The position numbers were made by a program, and so were the translations under genes. 64,000 bases of DNA, taken from NCBI RefSeq assembly GCF_001592365.1, contig NZ_BCWU01000003.1, forward strand, positions 124,001 to 188,000, read 5' to 3'. Below are positions 43,421 through 52,004 of this stretch, one piece after another (within the stretch, counting starts at the first letter, position 1; each line of letters begins with the position of its first letter). The notes under the pieces are model-generated. The model did not search any database, had not been told where the DNA came from, and saw only the letters and a list, made by a program, of their open reading frames with translations. Source of the DNA: Gordonia hydrophobica NBRC 16057 (GTDB lineage Bacteria; Actinomycetota; Actinomycetes; Mycobacteriales; Mycobacteriaceae).

Positions 43421-43802
43421 GCCGCTTTGATTCCCGGTGACGGGCGTCCCCACGTTGGGCGAGTGCTGCCTCCGAGGGGAAGCCGTGGTCGGCGAGGCCT
43501 CGTCCGACCGATCCCCGCTAAGAACTGCGCTCCCAGGCGCTTCCGACGGAACATTGCCACCGGAGGATGCTGAGCAAGCAGTTCTTAGCACCATGTGACA
43601 AACGGCGGAACGCGGCACGGCGATATCAGATCGAACCGCAGACGTCGCGCGATGCTGCACGAGTTCGGTCTCGTTGCCTACGCTCTCGGGACACCGACTG
43701 CAGCGAACTCCGCTCACCCCGGCCACCGGAAATCAATCATCGAGCCGCGAAGCCTCACGTTTGATTAGCAGGCATCTGCTCTGAATACGCGAAACATCGA
43801 GG
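43421..43802. other. 382-bp intergenic region with hairpin
   Basis: No gene is supported. It lies between the 3' ends of two convergent genes and contains the inverted repeat at 43517-43589. The right-hand part (43600-43800) has lower GC than its surroundings, and short frames on both strands end quickly. Confidence 0.5.
43517..43589. repeat. Long inverted repeat with 12-16-bp arms
   Basis: GCTAAGAACTGC pairs perfectly with GCAGTTCTTAGC (43578-43589). Four more pairs (GCTC/GAGC) follow after a two-base bulge. The loop is about 40 bases. Could be a terminator, a structured RNA or the ends of a small element; no transposase is near. Confidence 0.5.
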
Positions 43803-44648
43803 CTATCGCGCGAGCCCCAGCTTCCCGGCCAAGCGTTCCAGGTATGCGCGCGCCGTCTCCACGTCTTTGTCGGGGAGTCCGTACAACACGCGGGTCACGC
43901 CGATCTCCTGCCAGTGGGCGAGACGATCAGCGTCCGGCTTCATGTCGAGGGCCACGATCTGCGGGGCGCCGTCGCGGCCGGCGTCGGCCCAGATCCGGTT
44001 GAGGAGCGCGACGGAGTCGTCGATGTCGGTCTCACCGGGGGTGGTGATCCAGCCGTCGGCGCTCCGCGCGATCCATCTGAAGTTCTTCTCGGTGCCCGCG
44101 GCGCCGACGTTGACGTCGATGGTGCGGGACGGTTTGGGCCACGCCCAGCTGGGGCCGAAGTCGACGAACTCGCCGTGGTACTCGGCTTCTTCCTGGGTCC
44201 AGAGCGCACGCATCGCTTCGAGGTATTCGCGCAGCATGGTGCGACGCCGACCGGCCGGGACGTGATGGTCGGCGAGCTCGTCGAGGTTCCAGCCGAAGCC
44301 GACACCGAGGCTGATGCGCCCATCCGAGAGATGATCGAGGGTCGCGACCGTCTTGGCGAGGGTCAGCGGATCGGATTGGACGGGCAGCGCGACGGCCGTG
44401 GAGAGTTCGATCGTCGAGGTCACCGCCGCCGCGGCGGCGAGCGACGTCCACGGGTCGAGCGTGCGGGTGTAGCGCTCGTCGGGCAGCGACGCGTCGCCGG
44501 TCCGGGGGTGCGCCGCTTCGCGTTTGGTGGGAATGTGACTGTGCTCGGGAACGTAGTAGGCGGCGAATCCGGCCTCTTCGATGAGCGGCGCCAGATGGTG
44601 CGCGCGGAGACCGCGATCGCTGGTGAACTGCACGATTCCGAAATCCAC
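43803..44648 (-). CDS. LLM-class F420-dependent oxidoreductase (TIGR03619-like)
   Basis: A 281-residue TIM-barrel protein of the bacterial luciferase superfamily: EEAGFAAYYVPEHSHIPT, TLDHLSDGRISLGVGFGWNL and GRRRTMLREYLEAMRALWTQ. In mycobacteria and relatives this subfamily generally uses F420. The gene starts with GTG behind GGAGG. It ends the minus-strand FprB operon, 54 bases after the toroid protein gene. Substrate unknown. Confidence 0.85.
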   Translation of the reverse strand: MDFGIVQFTSDRGLRAHHLAPLIEEAGFAAYYVPEHSHIPTKREAAHPRTGDASLPDERYTRTLDPWTSLAAAAAVTSTIELSTAVALPVQSDPLTLAKTVATLDHLSDGRISLGVGFGWNLDELADHHVPAGRRRTMLREYLEAMRALWTQEEAEYHGEFVDFGPSWAWPKPSRTIDVNVGAAGTEKNFRWIARSADGWITTPGETDIDDSVALLNRIWADAGRDGAPQIVALDMKPDADRLAHWQEIGVTRVLYGLPDKDVETARAYLERLAGKLGLAR

Positions 44649-44702
44649 ACGTACCTCCGGGGTTTACAGCGCCCCGATCTGGACGCCAGACTGGACACCA
44701 GT

Positions 44703-45743
44703 CTACGAGTTCTGCGCCGGAATTGGAACCCGTTCTAGTTCGGCGAAGAGTCCACCCCCGGGCGTCGCCCGGCTGATCGCGTCGGCCGCGAGCACGACGG
44801 CCGCCGACGTCCAGCAACTCCGCTCCACCGGCCACCGTTTGCCGTCGTCGAAGACCAGGCCGGTCCAGTACGAGCCGTCCGGATCGCGCAGATGCTGAAT
44901 CGACTCGACCAACCCGGCCGCCCGATCGGTGTCGCCGAGCGCCTCCAGCGCCAACGCGAGTTCGCTGGTCTCGGCGCCGGTGACCCACGGTCGGTGACCG
45001 ACGCACCGGATGCCGAGTCCGGGGACCACGAAACGGTCCCACTCCGAATCGATCCGGGCGCGGCCGGCAGCCCCGCGGAGGACACCGCCGAGAACCGGGT
45101 AGTACCAGTCCATCGAATGCTCGCCCGGCGGGACGAAGACGTCGTCGTCGCGGGCGAAGGCCGCCGCCAACCGCTCACGCGCCCGCACCCACCGCGGCAT
45201 CTCGGCGTCCACGGCATCGGCGAGCGCGAGCGCGCAGCACAGGGCCGAGTAGATGCTGGCGTTACCGGTGACGAGAGCGTCGTCGAACATCGCGCCCGTC
45301 GTGAAGTCGGCGGCCCAGCGGAAGGCGCCGTCGTCACGTTGGAACATCAGCACCCGGTCGATCGCGGCGCGCACGGTGGGCCACATGCTCCACAGAAACG
45401 CCTCATCACCGGTGATCAGATAATGATGCCGAACCCCGACCGCCAGGTACGCACAGAAGTTGCTGTCCACGCCGGGATCGACGACGGTGCCGGACCGCAC
45501 CTCGATCGGCCACGAACCGTCGGCCCGCTGCGTGTGCGCCGACCACTCATACGCCGCGCGCGCCTGCGCCACGAATCCGCTCGCGGTGAGCGCCATCGCC
45601 GATTCGACGTGATCCCAGGGATCGGTCTTGCCGCCCGGAAACCACGGCAGCGCACCATCGGTCTCCTGCATGTCGGCGATCGCCGCACCCGTCGCCCGAA
45701 CCTGCGCGCGGGTCAGCACCCCCGAGATGGACGGGACCGCCAC
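44703..45743 (-). CDS. Alpha/alpha-toroid (prenyltransferase/squalene-cyclase-like) protein
   Basis: A 346-residue protein of repeated helix pairs: MQETDGALPWFPGGKTDPWD, HTQRADGSWPIEVR, FQRDDGAFRWAADF and LRDPDGSYWTGLVFDD. The DG-S/A-W/Y-W repeats resemble the QW-type repeats of terpenoid toroids, though the DxDD or HxxxC catalytic motifs of cyclases and prenyltransferases are not seen. A glycan-processing (alpha/alpha)6 role is the alternative; the glycosyltransferase neighbour favours it slightly. GTG start one base after the methyltransferase stop. Confidence 0.7.
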   Translation of the reverse strand: MAVPSISGVLTRAQVRATGAAIADMQETDGALPWFPGGKTDPWDHVESAMALTASGFVAQARAAYEWSAHTQRADGSWPIEVRSGTVVDPGVDSNFCAYLAVGVRHHYLITGDEAFLWSMWPTVRAAIDRVLMFQRDDGAFRWAADFTTGAMFDDALVTGNASIYSALCCALALADAVDAEMPRWVRARERLAAAFARDDDVFVPPGEHSMDWYYPVLGGVLRGAAGRARIDSEWDRFVVPGLGIRCVGHRPWVTGAETSELALALEALGDTDRAAGLVESIQHLRDPDGSYWTGLVFDDGKRWPVERSCWTSAAVVLAADAISRATPGGGLFAELERVPIPAQNS

Positions 45744-45744
45744 G

Positions 45745-46545
45745 TCACGCCCGTTCGTGTTCGACGACAGCCCGCTCGCTCGCGCTCGTGTCTAACTGAG
45801 CCCGCTCGCTCGCGCTCCCGGCGCTCGTGTCCAGCTCCGGCTTGCGCAGATAGAGCGCCACCGACTTCCCGACGATCGGGTTCAGCACCTGCTCGCCCAC
45901 CCGCGTCACCCACGGTTTGCTCATCATGTCCCACACCAGCATCCGGTGGTATCCGCGGACCAGCGGGTTGCGGTCGTTGTCCACGCCGACGGCACACTTG
46001 AGCCACCAGTACGGCGCGTGCAGCGCATGCGCGTGCCCGGATCCGGTGACCTGCAGACCGGCGGCGGTCAGCTTGCCCGCGAGCTCCGACGATCGGTAGA
46101 TCCGGACGTGACCGCCCTCCACCTCGTGGTACTCGTCCGACAGGGCCCAACACACCTTCTCCGGCCAGTACCGCGGCACCGTCACGGCAGCGAGCCCGCC
46201 GGGTTTGAGGATTCGCACCATCTCGGCGATCGCAGCATCGTCGTCGGGAATGTGCTCGAGGATCTCCGACATCACCACGACGTCGAAACTGGCGTCGTCG
46301 TACGGCAGCGCGAGCGCATCGCCGACCGCCGTGCGCGCCACTCCCGACGAGGGGACCTCCCCCGCTGCGGCCAGCGCGCCGAACATCTCGGCGACGTCGG
46401 CCATGTCCTTCTCGTTCTGATCGAAGGCGATGACATCGGCGCCGCGGCGCAGCATCTCGTACGAGTGCCGCCCCTGCCCCGCACCGATGTCGATGGCCCG
46501 CACACCAGGTCCCACAGCGAGACGGTCGAAGTCCACGGTCAGCAC
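45745..46545 (-). CDS. Class I SAM-dependent methyltransferase (Methyltransf_11 type)
   Basis: A 266-residue protein: AIDIGAGQGRHSYEMLRRGA (motif I, about residues 18-37), VVVMSEILEHIPDDDAAIAE, and MVRILKPGGLAAVTVPRYWP. It overlaps the glycosyltransferase gene by 7 bases. The last 30 residues (ELDTSAGSASERAQLDTSAS) are low complexity and come from a 19-bp direct repeat in the DNA, so they are probably not part of the fold. Likely methylates the product made or carried by the neighbours. Confidence 0.85.
   Translation of the reverse strand: MLTVDFDRLAVGPGVRAIDIGAGQGRHSYEMLRRGADVIAFDQNEKDMADVAEMFGALAAAGEVPSSGVARTAVGDALALPYDDASFDVVVMSEILEHIPDDDAAIAEMVRILKPGGLAAVTVPRYWPEKVCWALSDEYHEVEGGHVRIYRSSELAGKLTAAGLQVTGSGHAHALHAPYWWLKCAVGVDNDRNPLVRGYHRMLVWDMMSKPWVTRVGEQVLNPIVGKSVALYLRKPELDTSAGSASERAQLDTSASERAVVEHERA
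45769..45817. repeat. 19-bp direct repeat in methyltransferase 3' end
   Basis: AGCCCGCTCGCTCGCGCTC at 45769-45787 and again at 45799-45817 (30-base period, which is a multiple of three). The second copy extends to a match with the repeat inside the carboxylase gene at 22811-22835. Confidence 0.7.
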
Positions 46546-47783
46546 TCGGATGTCCTCTCTGCGGCGGCGTCGATGGCCGCCTGATAACGGTCGGCGGTGG
46601 CCTGCGCGACCGCCGACCAGCTGTAACGTTCCGCGGCGCGGGCACGACCGCCCGCACCGATCCGCACCGCGAGCTCCGGATCGTCGAAGAGCCGCAGCAG
46701 CGCCTGGGCCAGCGCGCCCGCATCACCCGGCGGGACCAGCAGCGCCGCCTCCTCGTTCTCGCCGACCACCTCGGGGATCGCTCCGGCACGCGTCGCCACC
46801 AACGGGGTGCCGCAGCTCATCGCCTCCACCGCGGGTAACGAGAACCCCTCGTACAACGACGGCACGCACGCCACCTCGGCCGTCGCGAGCAGCTCAGCCA
46901 ACTCGGCGTCGTCGAGTCCCGACACCACCGACACCCGATCGGCGATCGCGAGTTGATCGATCAGCGCCGCCGACGGTCCGTCCGGGTCGAGCTTGGAGAC
47001 CAGCGTCAGATGCACATCGTGCTCGGCAGCGACCTTCGCGACCGCTTCCAGCAGGTACGAGACGCCCTTGAGCGGTGCGTCGGCGCTCGCGACGCAGACG
47101 ATGCTGCCGGGAGTCCGCGGGCCGCGTGGGGCGTAGAGGTCGACGTCGACGCCGAGCGGAATGGTCGCCAGCGCGTCGGGCGCCACGTGGAAGGCCTCAC
47201 GGATGTCGCGTTCGCTGCTGTTCGAGACGGTCAGCAGCGACGGAATCCGGCGTGCAACGCGGCCCTGCATCGCCAGGAACGAATGCCACCGCCAGGCGCT
47301 GATCTTCTTCAGCCCCTTCGCCGCCTTCACCGCGAGCGAACGGTCCCGGGTGATCGGGTGATGGATGGTCGCGACCAGCGGGAATCCCTGCTTCTTGATC
47401 GATAGCAGACCGTAGCCGAGACACTGATTGTCGTGCACCACGTCGAAGTCGGCGCGGCGCCCCTTCAATACGCGCGCCATGCGCAGGCTGAAGGTGAGCG
47501 GCTCGCCGAACGCCGCCGTCCACATCGCCACGACTTCGGCGACGTCGATCCAGTCGCGGTACTCGCGCAGTCGCGGCGTCCGGAACGGCTCGGGTTCGCC
47601 GTAGAGGTCCAGACTCGGGACTTTCGTCAGGCCGACGCCCTCGTCCAGTTCCGGATACGGCTGGCCGGAGAACACTTCGACGTCGTGCCCGAGGGCCGCG
47701 AGTTCCCGCGAGAGGTGACGGACGTAGACGCCCTGTCCTCCACAATGCGGTTTGCTGCGGTACGACAGGAGCGCAATCCGCAC
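46539..47783 (-). CDS. Glycosyltransferase family 4
   Basis: A 414-residue GT-B enzyme: N-terminal LLSYRSKPHCGGQGVYVRHL with the GGQGVYV acceptor/phosphate loop, and C-terminal PSLYEGFSLPAVEAMSCGTP, the EX7E motif of GT4 (about residues 296-304). It transfers a sugar from an activated donor to an unknown acceptor. GTG start overlaps the FprB stop by one base (TAGTG). Clustering with two other modifying enzymes suggests a small glycolipid or metabolite decoration pathway. Confidence 0.88.
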   Translation of the reverse strand: MRIALLSYRSKPHCGGQGVYVRHLSRELAALGHDVEVFSGQPYPELDEGVGLTKVPSLDLYGEPEPFRTPRLREYRDWIDVAEVVAMWTAAFGEPLTFSLRMARVLKGRRADFDVVHDNQCLGYGLLSIKKQGFPLVATIHHPITRDRSLAVKAAKGLKKISAWRWHSFLAMQGRVARRIPSLLTVSNSSERDIREAFHVAPDALATIPLGVDVDLYAPRGPRTPGSIVCVASADAPLKGVSYLLEAVAKVAAEHDVHLTLVSKLDPDGPSAALIDQLAIADRVSVVSGLDDAELAELLATAEVACVPSLYEGFSLPAVEAMSCGTPLVATRAGAIPEVVGENEEAALLVPPGDAGALAQALLRLFDDPELAVRIGAGGRARAAERYSWSAVAQATADRYQAAIDAAAERTSEC

Positions 47784-49462
47784 TATGCGCCGCCGACCAC
47801 GTCGGACTGGCGAGCCATCATCTGCAGCCGCTCGATGCTGGTGAACTTGACGCGGCGACGACCGCTGTCCGCGCCCGCGTCACGTTCGGCCTTGTCGATC
47901 TGCTTCCATCCGGCGAGGTCGACGCGCTCGGCGCCGCGGTCCGCGACCAGCCCCGGCACATCGCTCCGGTCGGCCGATGGTGTCGCGAGGACTCCGTTCG
48001 TGAAGTCGGCGAGGATCGACGCCGCCGCCTGCTCCCCGCACAGCCGGTTGCGGCCGATGCCGCCGGTGGGTCCGCGCTTGATCCAGCCGGCCACGAACAC
48101 TCCGGGCAGCGGATCGCCGCCGGGGCCGTCCAGCACCCGGCTGTCCTCGTTCGGGACCACCGAGCGCTCGTCGTCGAACGGCAGGTCTTTGATCGGCTGG
48201 CTGCGGTAGCCGATGGAGCGGACCACCAGTCCCGCCGCGATCTCGGAGGTCTCGTCGGTGGGGGCGATCTTGCCGCCGCCGATGTATTGGTTGCGCACCA
48301 GCCTGACGCCCGTCGCCGCATCGTCGCCGACGATCTCGGTCGGCGAGGTGAGGAAGCGGAAGACGATCCGCCGGTTGCCGTCGGTCGGGGCGGTGCCCGC
48401 GTATTCGCGAGCCAACCGCACCTTGGTCGCGATCACCGAGTCCAGGGTGTCGTCTGCCTCCGCGGCGGCCGCCTCGTCGGACAGCACCAGCTCGGACTCG
48501 TCGATGACGACGTCGACGCCGTTGACATCGGCCAGGGAGACGAACTCGGCGTTGGTGAACGCGCCGTGCTCGATGCCGCGGCGTCCGACGACGATCACCT
48601 CGCGGACCGCCGACGCGCGCAGCGCTTCCAGCGCATGATCGGCGATATCGGTGGTCGCGAGCTCCTCCGGGTCGGTGACCAGGATGCGGGCGACGTCGAG
48701 CGCCACGTTGCCGTTGCCGATCACCACGGCCGTCTCGCCGGAGAGATCGAACGGGCGGTCGGCGTAGTCGGGGTGACCGTTGTACCAGGCGACGAACTCG
48801 GTGGCCGCGATGGAACCGACCAGATCTTCGCCGGGGACGCCGAGCCTGCGGTCGTGGGCAGCGCCGACGGCGTAGAGCACCGCGCTGTAGCGTTCACGCA
48901 GTTCGTCGTGGCTGATGTGGGTGCCGACCTCCACACCGAGGTGGTAGGTGAAGTTCCGCTTCCGCTCGACGGAAGCGAAGTGCGTTTCGACGCCCTTGGT
49001 CTGCGCATGGTCGGGGGCCACGCCCGCGCGCACCAGACCGTACGGGGTGGGCAGGCGGTCGTACACGTCGACGTAGACCTGCGACTTCTTCACGAGTTCT
49101 TGCGCGGCGTACATCGCAGCGGGACCCGCGCCGACGATCGCGACGTGCAGGTCGCCCTCGGGCAGTTGCGGTGCTCGCGGATGCCGGACCAGTCCGCCTT
49201 CCACATCGTGATCCTTGTAGTAGTCTGCATTGATCTGCAGGAAGGGCTCCTCCTGCTCGGGCATCTGGTCGTCCGGGTAGATGGCGCTGACCGGACACTC
49301 GTCGATGCATGCTCCGCAGTCGATGCAGGTCTCCGGGTCGATGTAGAGCATCTCGGCGGTGAGGAAATCCGGCTCGTCCGGGGTCGGGTGAATGCAATTG
49401 ACCGGACAGACGGCAACACACGAGGCGTCGTTGCAGCAAGCACGCGTGATTACATGCGTCAT
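47783..49462 (-). CDS. fprB: Ferredoxin-NADP reductase with N-terminal ferredoxin domain (FprB-type)
   Basis: A 559-residue fusion. Residues 1-75 are a seven- or eight-iron ferredoxin with CCNDASCVAVCPVNC and CIDCGACIDECP. Residues about 105 on are an adrenodoxin-reductase-like FAD/NADPH enzyme (VAIVGAGPAAMYAAQELVKK, VVIGNGNVALDVAR, GWIKRGPTGGIGRNR). It matches M. tuberculosis FprB in layout and length. Such enzymes supply electrons to P450s via ferredoxin, so it could serve the CYP51 locus. Promoter region at 49463-49586 has a KstR-like box. Confidence 0.92.
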   Translation of the reverse strand: MTHVITRACCNDASCVAVCPVNCIHPTPDEPDFLTAEMLYIDPETCIDCGACIDECPVSAIYPDDQMPEQEEPFLQINADYYKDHDVEGGLVRHPRAPQLPEGDLHVAIVGAGPAAMYAAQELVKKSQVYVDVYDRLPTPYGLVRAGVAPDHAQTKGVETHFASVERKRNFTYHLGVEVGTHISHDELRERYSAVLYAVGAAHDRRLGVPGEDLVGSIAATEFVAWYNGHPDYADRPFDLSGETAVVIGNGNVALDVARILVTDPEELATTDIADHALEALRASAVREVIVVGRRGIEHGAFTNAEFVSLADVNGVDVVIDESELVLSDEAAAAEADDTLDSVIATKVRLAREYAGTAPTDGNRRIVFRFLTSPTEIVGDDAATGVRLVRNQYIGGGKIAPTDETSEIAAGLVVRSIGYRSQPIKDLPFDDERSVVPNEDSRVLDGPGGDPLPGVFVAGWIKRGPTGGIGRNRLCGEQAAASILADFTNGVLATPSADRSDVPGLVADRGAERVDLAGWKQIDKAERDAGADSGRRRVKFTSIERLQMMARQSDVVGGA

Positions 49463-49487
49463 GGCGAATTCCCTTCCAGCAACAAGG

Positions 49488-49501
49488 GTGAACGTGTTCT
49501 A
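49488..49501. promoter_or_regulatory. KstR-like box in divergent fprB promoter
   Basis: On the minus strand TAGAACACGTTCAC matches TnnAACnnGTTnnA, the published KstR pattern, at all but the last fixed position. It is 26 bases upstream of the fprB start and 86 before the thioesterase start. KstR represses sterol catabolism genes in related genera; binding here is untested. Confidence 0.4.
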
Positions 49502-49586
49502 GTTGTACCAAGAGTACCGTATCGGACGTCACAGTCTCCGGACGCGGAGCCCACCCGTCACGACCGATCGAGGAGCTCACATCCCC

Positions 49587-50417
49587 ATGACAGCACCCCA
49601 GGCGTACCAGCCGCTCGGCGACCGGAAGGTCGGTGCCAAGTTCTTCACGGCCGACTATCGAGTACGGACCGGCGACATCGACCAGGACATGCGCGTCCGG
49701 CTCGACGGCCTGGCCCGGTACCTGCAGGACGTCGCGAACGACAACATCACCGTGCTGCCCTTCGCGCGGACCGACCCCTTCTGGATCATCCGCCGCACGG
49801 TGATCGACGTACTCGAACCCATCACGTGGCCGTCGGACTTCAGCGTGGAGCGCTGGTGCGGTTCGCTCTCGACGCGCTGGACCAACATGCGGGTGCGCAT
49901 CAATGCGACCAGCGAGACCAACGAGTTCAATCCGGAGCCCCGACCGAACGGCCTCGTCGAGACCGAGGCGTTCTGGATCAACATGAACGCGGGCGGCATG
50001 CCGTCCCGGATCAGCGATCTGGCCATGGAGACGTTGATGCCGATGACCGACGAACACCGGCTGCGGTGGAAGGCGATGAACCCCGGCACGGCGCCCGCAC
50101 CGGAGGACCTCGACCTGCCCGACCGCGAGCACGTCCTGCGCATCACCGATTTCGATCCGTTCAAACACCTGAACAACGCCGCCTACTTCGCTGCCGTCGA
50201 AGACGAACTGGTCGACCACACCGATCTCCTCGACGGTCCCCACCGCGCGATCATCGAGTACCTGCGCCCCATCGAACCCGGGACCCACGTCACGGTGCGC
50301 CGTCAACGCCTCGACGACGTCCTGCTGGTCTGGATGATGACGCCCGACGAGGCGGGTGAACTGCAGGTGGCCGCGTCGGTGTCGGTGGGGCGGATTCCCG
50401 ACGGCACTCCGAGCTGA
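49587..50417 (+). CDS. Acyl-ACP thioesterase (FatA-like, double hotdog)
   Basis: A 276-residue protein: first hotdog with DYRVRTGDIDQDMRVRLDGL ARYLQDVANDNI, then DPFWIIRRTVIDVLEPITWP, and a second domain with ITDFDPFKHLNNAAYFAAVE (the N-N-Y motif of acyl-ACP thioesterases). It releases fatty acids from ACP or CoA. I chose 49587 because the frame between 49503 and there is repeat-poor and lacks a start signal, whereas GAGGAG lies 12 bases before this ATG. Divergent from fprB. Confidence 0.85.
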   Translation: MTAPQAYQPLGDRKVGAKFFTADYRVRTGDIDQDMRVRLDGLARYLQDVANDNITVLPFARTDPFWIIRRTVIDVLEPITWPSDFSVERWCGSLSTRWTNMRVRINATSETNEFNPEPRPNGLVETEAFWINMNAGGMPSRISDLAMETLMPMTDEHRLRWKAMNPGTAPAPEDLDLPDREHVLRITDFDPFKHLNNAAYFAAVEDELVDHTDLLDGPHRAIIEYLRPIEPGTHVTVRRQRLDDVLLVWMMTPDEAGELQVAASVSVGRIPDGTPS

Positions 50418-50432
50418 ATCCGAGCCTGCGGC

Positions 50433-50978
50433 TCAGTTCGCGCCGGAGAGGATGAGCTCCATCAGCTTGATCGGGGCGGCGCAGGCGTCGCCCTGGGGAG
50501 CCGACGTCGGCTCCACCCACCAGGTGAAGATGCCGCCCGACTGCGACTTCGCGGTGACACCGCACACGCCCGGCCGCTGCGGATCGCGCTGCGTGAAGCC
50601 CGACTGACTGCGGACCTGGATGTTCTCCGTGGTGAACCCGAGCCGCTTCGCGGTCTCCTTCTCGAGGTTGTAATCGCCCCACTCGAACCAGTTGAACGTC
50701 ACCTCGATCGAACCGGGCGAGACGGTCCAGCGACAGTTCGCGCCGAAGAAGTTCGAGCGCGCGGCAGTGCCGCCGACGGCCTGGGCGATGGTCCGCGCGG
50801 GAAGCACCTCGCACTCGGCGAGCAGCTTGTCGAACTGGCTGGTGTCCACATGTCCGGTGTCCGATCCGACCGACCGCCCCTCCCGGACGGCATGACCGTC
50901 GATGGTGCAGGAGACCAACGACAACGCCGCCACCACTCCGACGACCGCGCCCGCAGCGCGCCTGCGCATCGGTGTCAC
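50433..50978 (-). CDS. DUF3558 lipoprotein
   Basis: A 181-residue lipoprotein: signal peptide with RRRAAGAVVGVVAALSLVSC (lipobox Cys about residue 24) and a DUF3558 domain, CEVLPARTIAQAVGG, NCRWTV, NWFEWGDYNLEKETA and CGVTAKSQ, with conserved cysteines. GTG start, with GGGGGC 5 bases upstream, in a GTGA overlap with the fused S4/DUF3558 gene. Exported DUF3558 proteins are numerous in this order; function not known. Confidence 0.85.
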   Translation of the reverse strand: MTPMRRRAAGAVVGVVAALSLVSCTIDGHAVREGRSVGSDTGHVDTSQFDKLLAECEVLPARTIAQAVGGTAARSNFFGANCRWTVSPGSIEVTFNWFEWGDYNLEKETAKRLGFTTENIQVRSQSGFTQRDPQRPGVCGVTAKSQSGGIFTWWVEPTSAPQGDACAAPIKLMELILSGAN

Positions 50979-51856
50979 GACGGCGCCCCCTTCACGACTT
51001 TGTCGGTGATCCGTTTCGCCGAATCGCAGAGCGCATCGGTCGAGATCGAAGGGCCCGTCACCGCGCTGTACGGCGACGCGAGGGAGATCTCGATGAAGTC
51101 GGCGTCCCACGCGACGCCGATCTCGCAGATACCCGTCGAATGCGCCATGAAACCCGGCTGTCCGTCGACCGAGTAGTCCTGGGCGCGATCCCGCTGCAGT
51201 TGTTCGGTGCCGCGCTCGCGGCCGATCGGCGATCCTCGATACCAGTTGAACGACACCGAGCCGTTCCGATCAGCGCCCGCCCGCCACTCGCACGTCGACG
51301 TGTTGTCGATGACCAACGCCAGCCCGGGCATGTTGGCCATCGAGACCACATCGTCGGTGGTGAGGCCGCCACATCGCTCGAACGCGGGCCCGGTGCCGGC
51401 CTTCGGCGTCTCGGTCGCCGTCGTATCGACACCGTCCGATGAGGACGAGCACCCGCTCAGCGTCGTCGCGACGATCGCCGCCACAGCGACCAGCATCGCG
51501 CCCGACCGAAACTGATCGAGCTGGCGACGTTCCCGTTTGGTGGGCCGCCCGGCGCCGCGGTCGCGTCGCGGAATACTCGCGAGGATCTCCCGTGAGGGCG
51601 GTGGCGGACTGTGATCGAGATAGCAGGCCGCCGCGGCGGGCGCCGACACCCGCTTGCTGATGAGGGTGACGACCTCGACGATGCGCTCGCGCCCGCCGAC
51701 GCGGACCGTGACACGATCACCGACCGCGAGCGCCGCCGAGGGTTTCGCGGTGACGCCGTTGAGCTGCACGTGGCCTGCGCGGCAGGCAGCGCCGGCGGCC
51801 GACCGCGTCTTGAGCAGACGAATCGACCAGATCCAACTGTCGATGCGGGTCGCCAT
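50975..51856 (-). CDS. S4 RNA-binding domain fused to DUF3558 lipoprotein
   Basis: One continuous 293-residue frame. Residues 1-65 form an S4 domain (RIDSWIWSIRLLKTRSAAGA, then CRAGHVQLNGV) and the next 55 end with GRPTKRERRQLDQFRS, the usual end of stand-alone heat-shock-15-like S4 proteins of about 125 residues. Residue 121 starts MLVAVAAIVATTLSGC, a complete lipoprotein signal peptide, followed by a DUF3558 domain. A cytosolic RNA-binding protein and a lipoprotein are unlikely to work as one chain. Either the S4 stop has been lost or the lipoprotein uses an internal ATG at 51496. No strong ribosome-binding site is seen there. The start at 51856 follows GGAAGGGG. Confidence 0.8.
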   Translation of the reverse strand: MATRIDSWIWSIRLLKTRSAAGAACRAGHVQLNGVTAKPSAALAVGDRVTVRVGGRERIVEVVTLISKRVSAPAAAACYLDHSPPPPSREILASIPRRDRGAGRPTKRERRQLDQFRSGAMLVAVAAIVATTLSGCSSSSDGVDTTATETPKAGTGPAFERCGGLTTDDVVSMANMPGLALVIDNTSTCEWRAGADRNGSVSFNWYRGSPIGRERGTEQLQRDRAQDYSVDGQPGFMAHSTGICEIGVAWDADFIEISLASPYSAVTGPSISTDALCDSAKRITDKVVKGAPS

Positions 51857-52004
51857 CACTCCCCTTCCTCGCGCGCCGAATTGCCTCCACCCTAATCACT
51901 GACGGCGACAGCGCACCGCCGCGACGACGATCCCCCGAAGGATCGTCGATCATTCATCCGACATCCGTGTCGAAGGGGACTTCTCGTCCGATACGATCGT
52001 GAAC

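Noticed and set aside
48287..50359. A 690-codon plus-strand frame opposite fprB and running into the thioesterase gene.
   Set aside because: Mirror frame of fprB, then an out-of-phase frame in the thioesterase; no homology and no ribosome-binding site.
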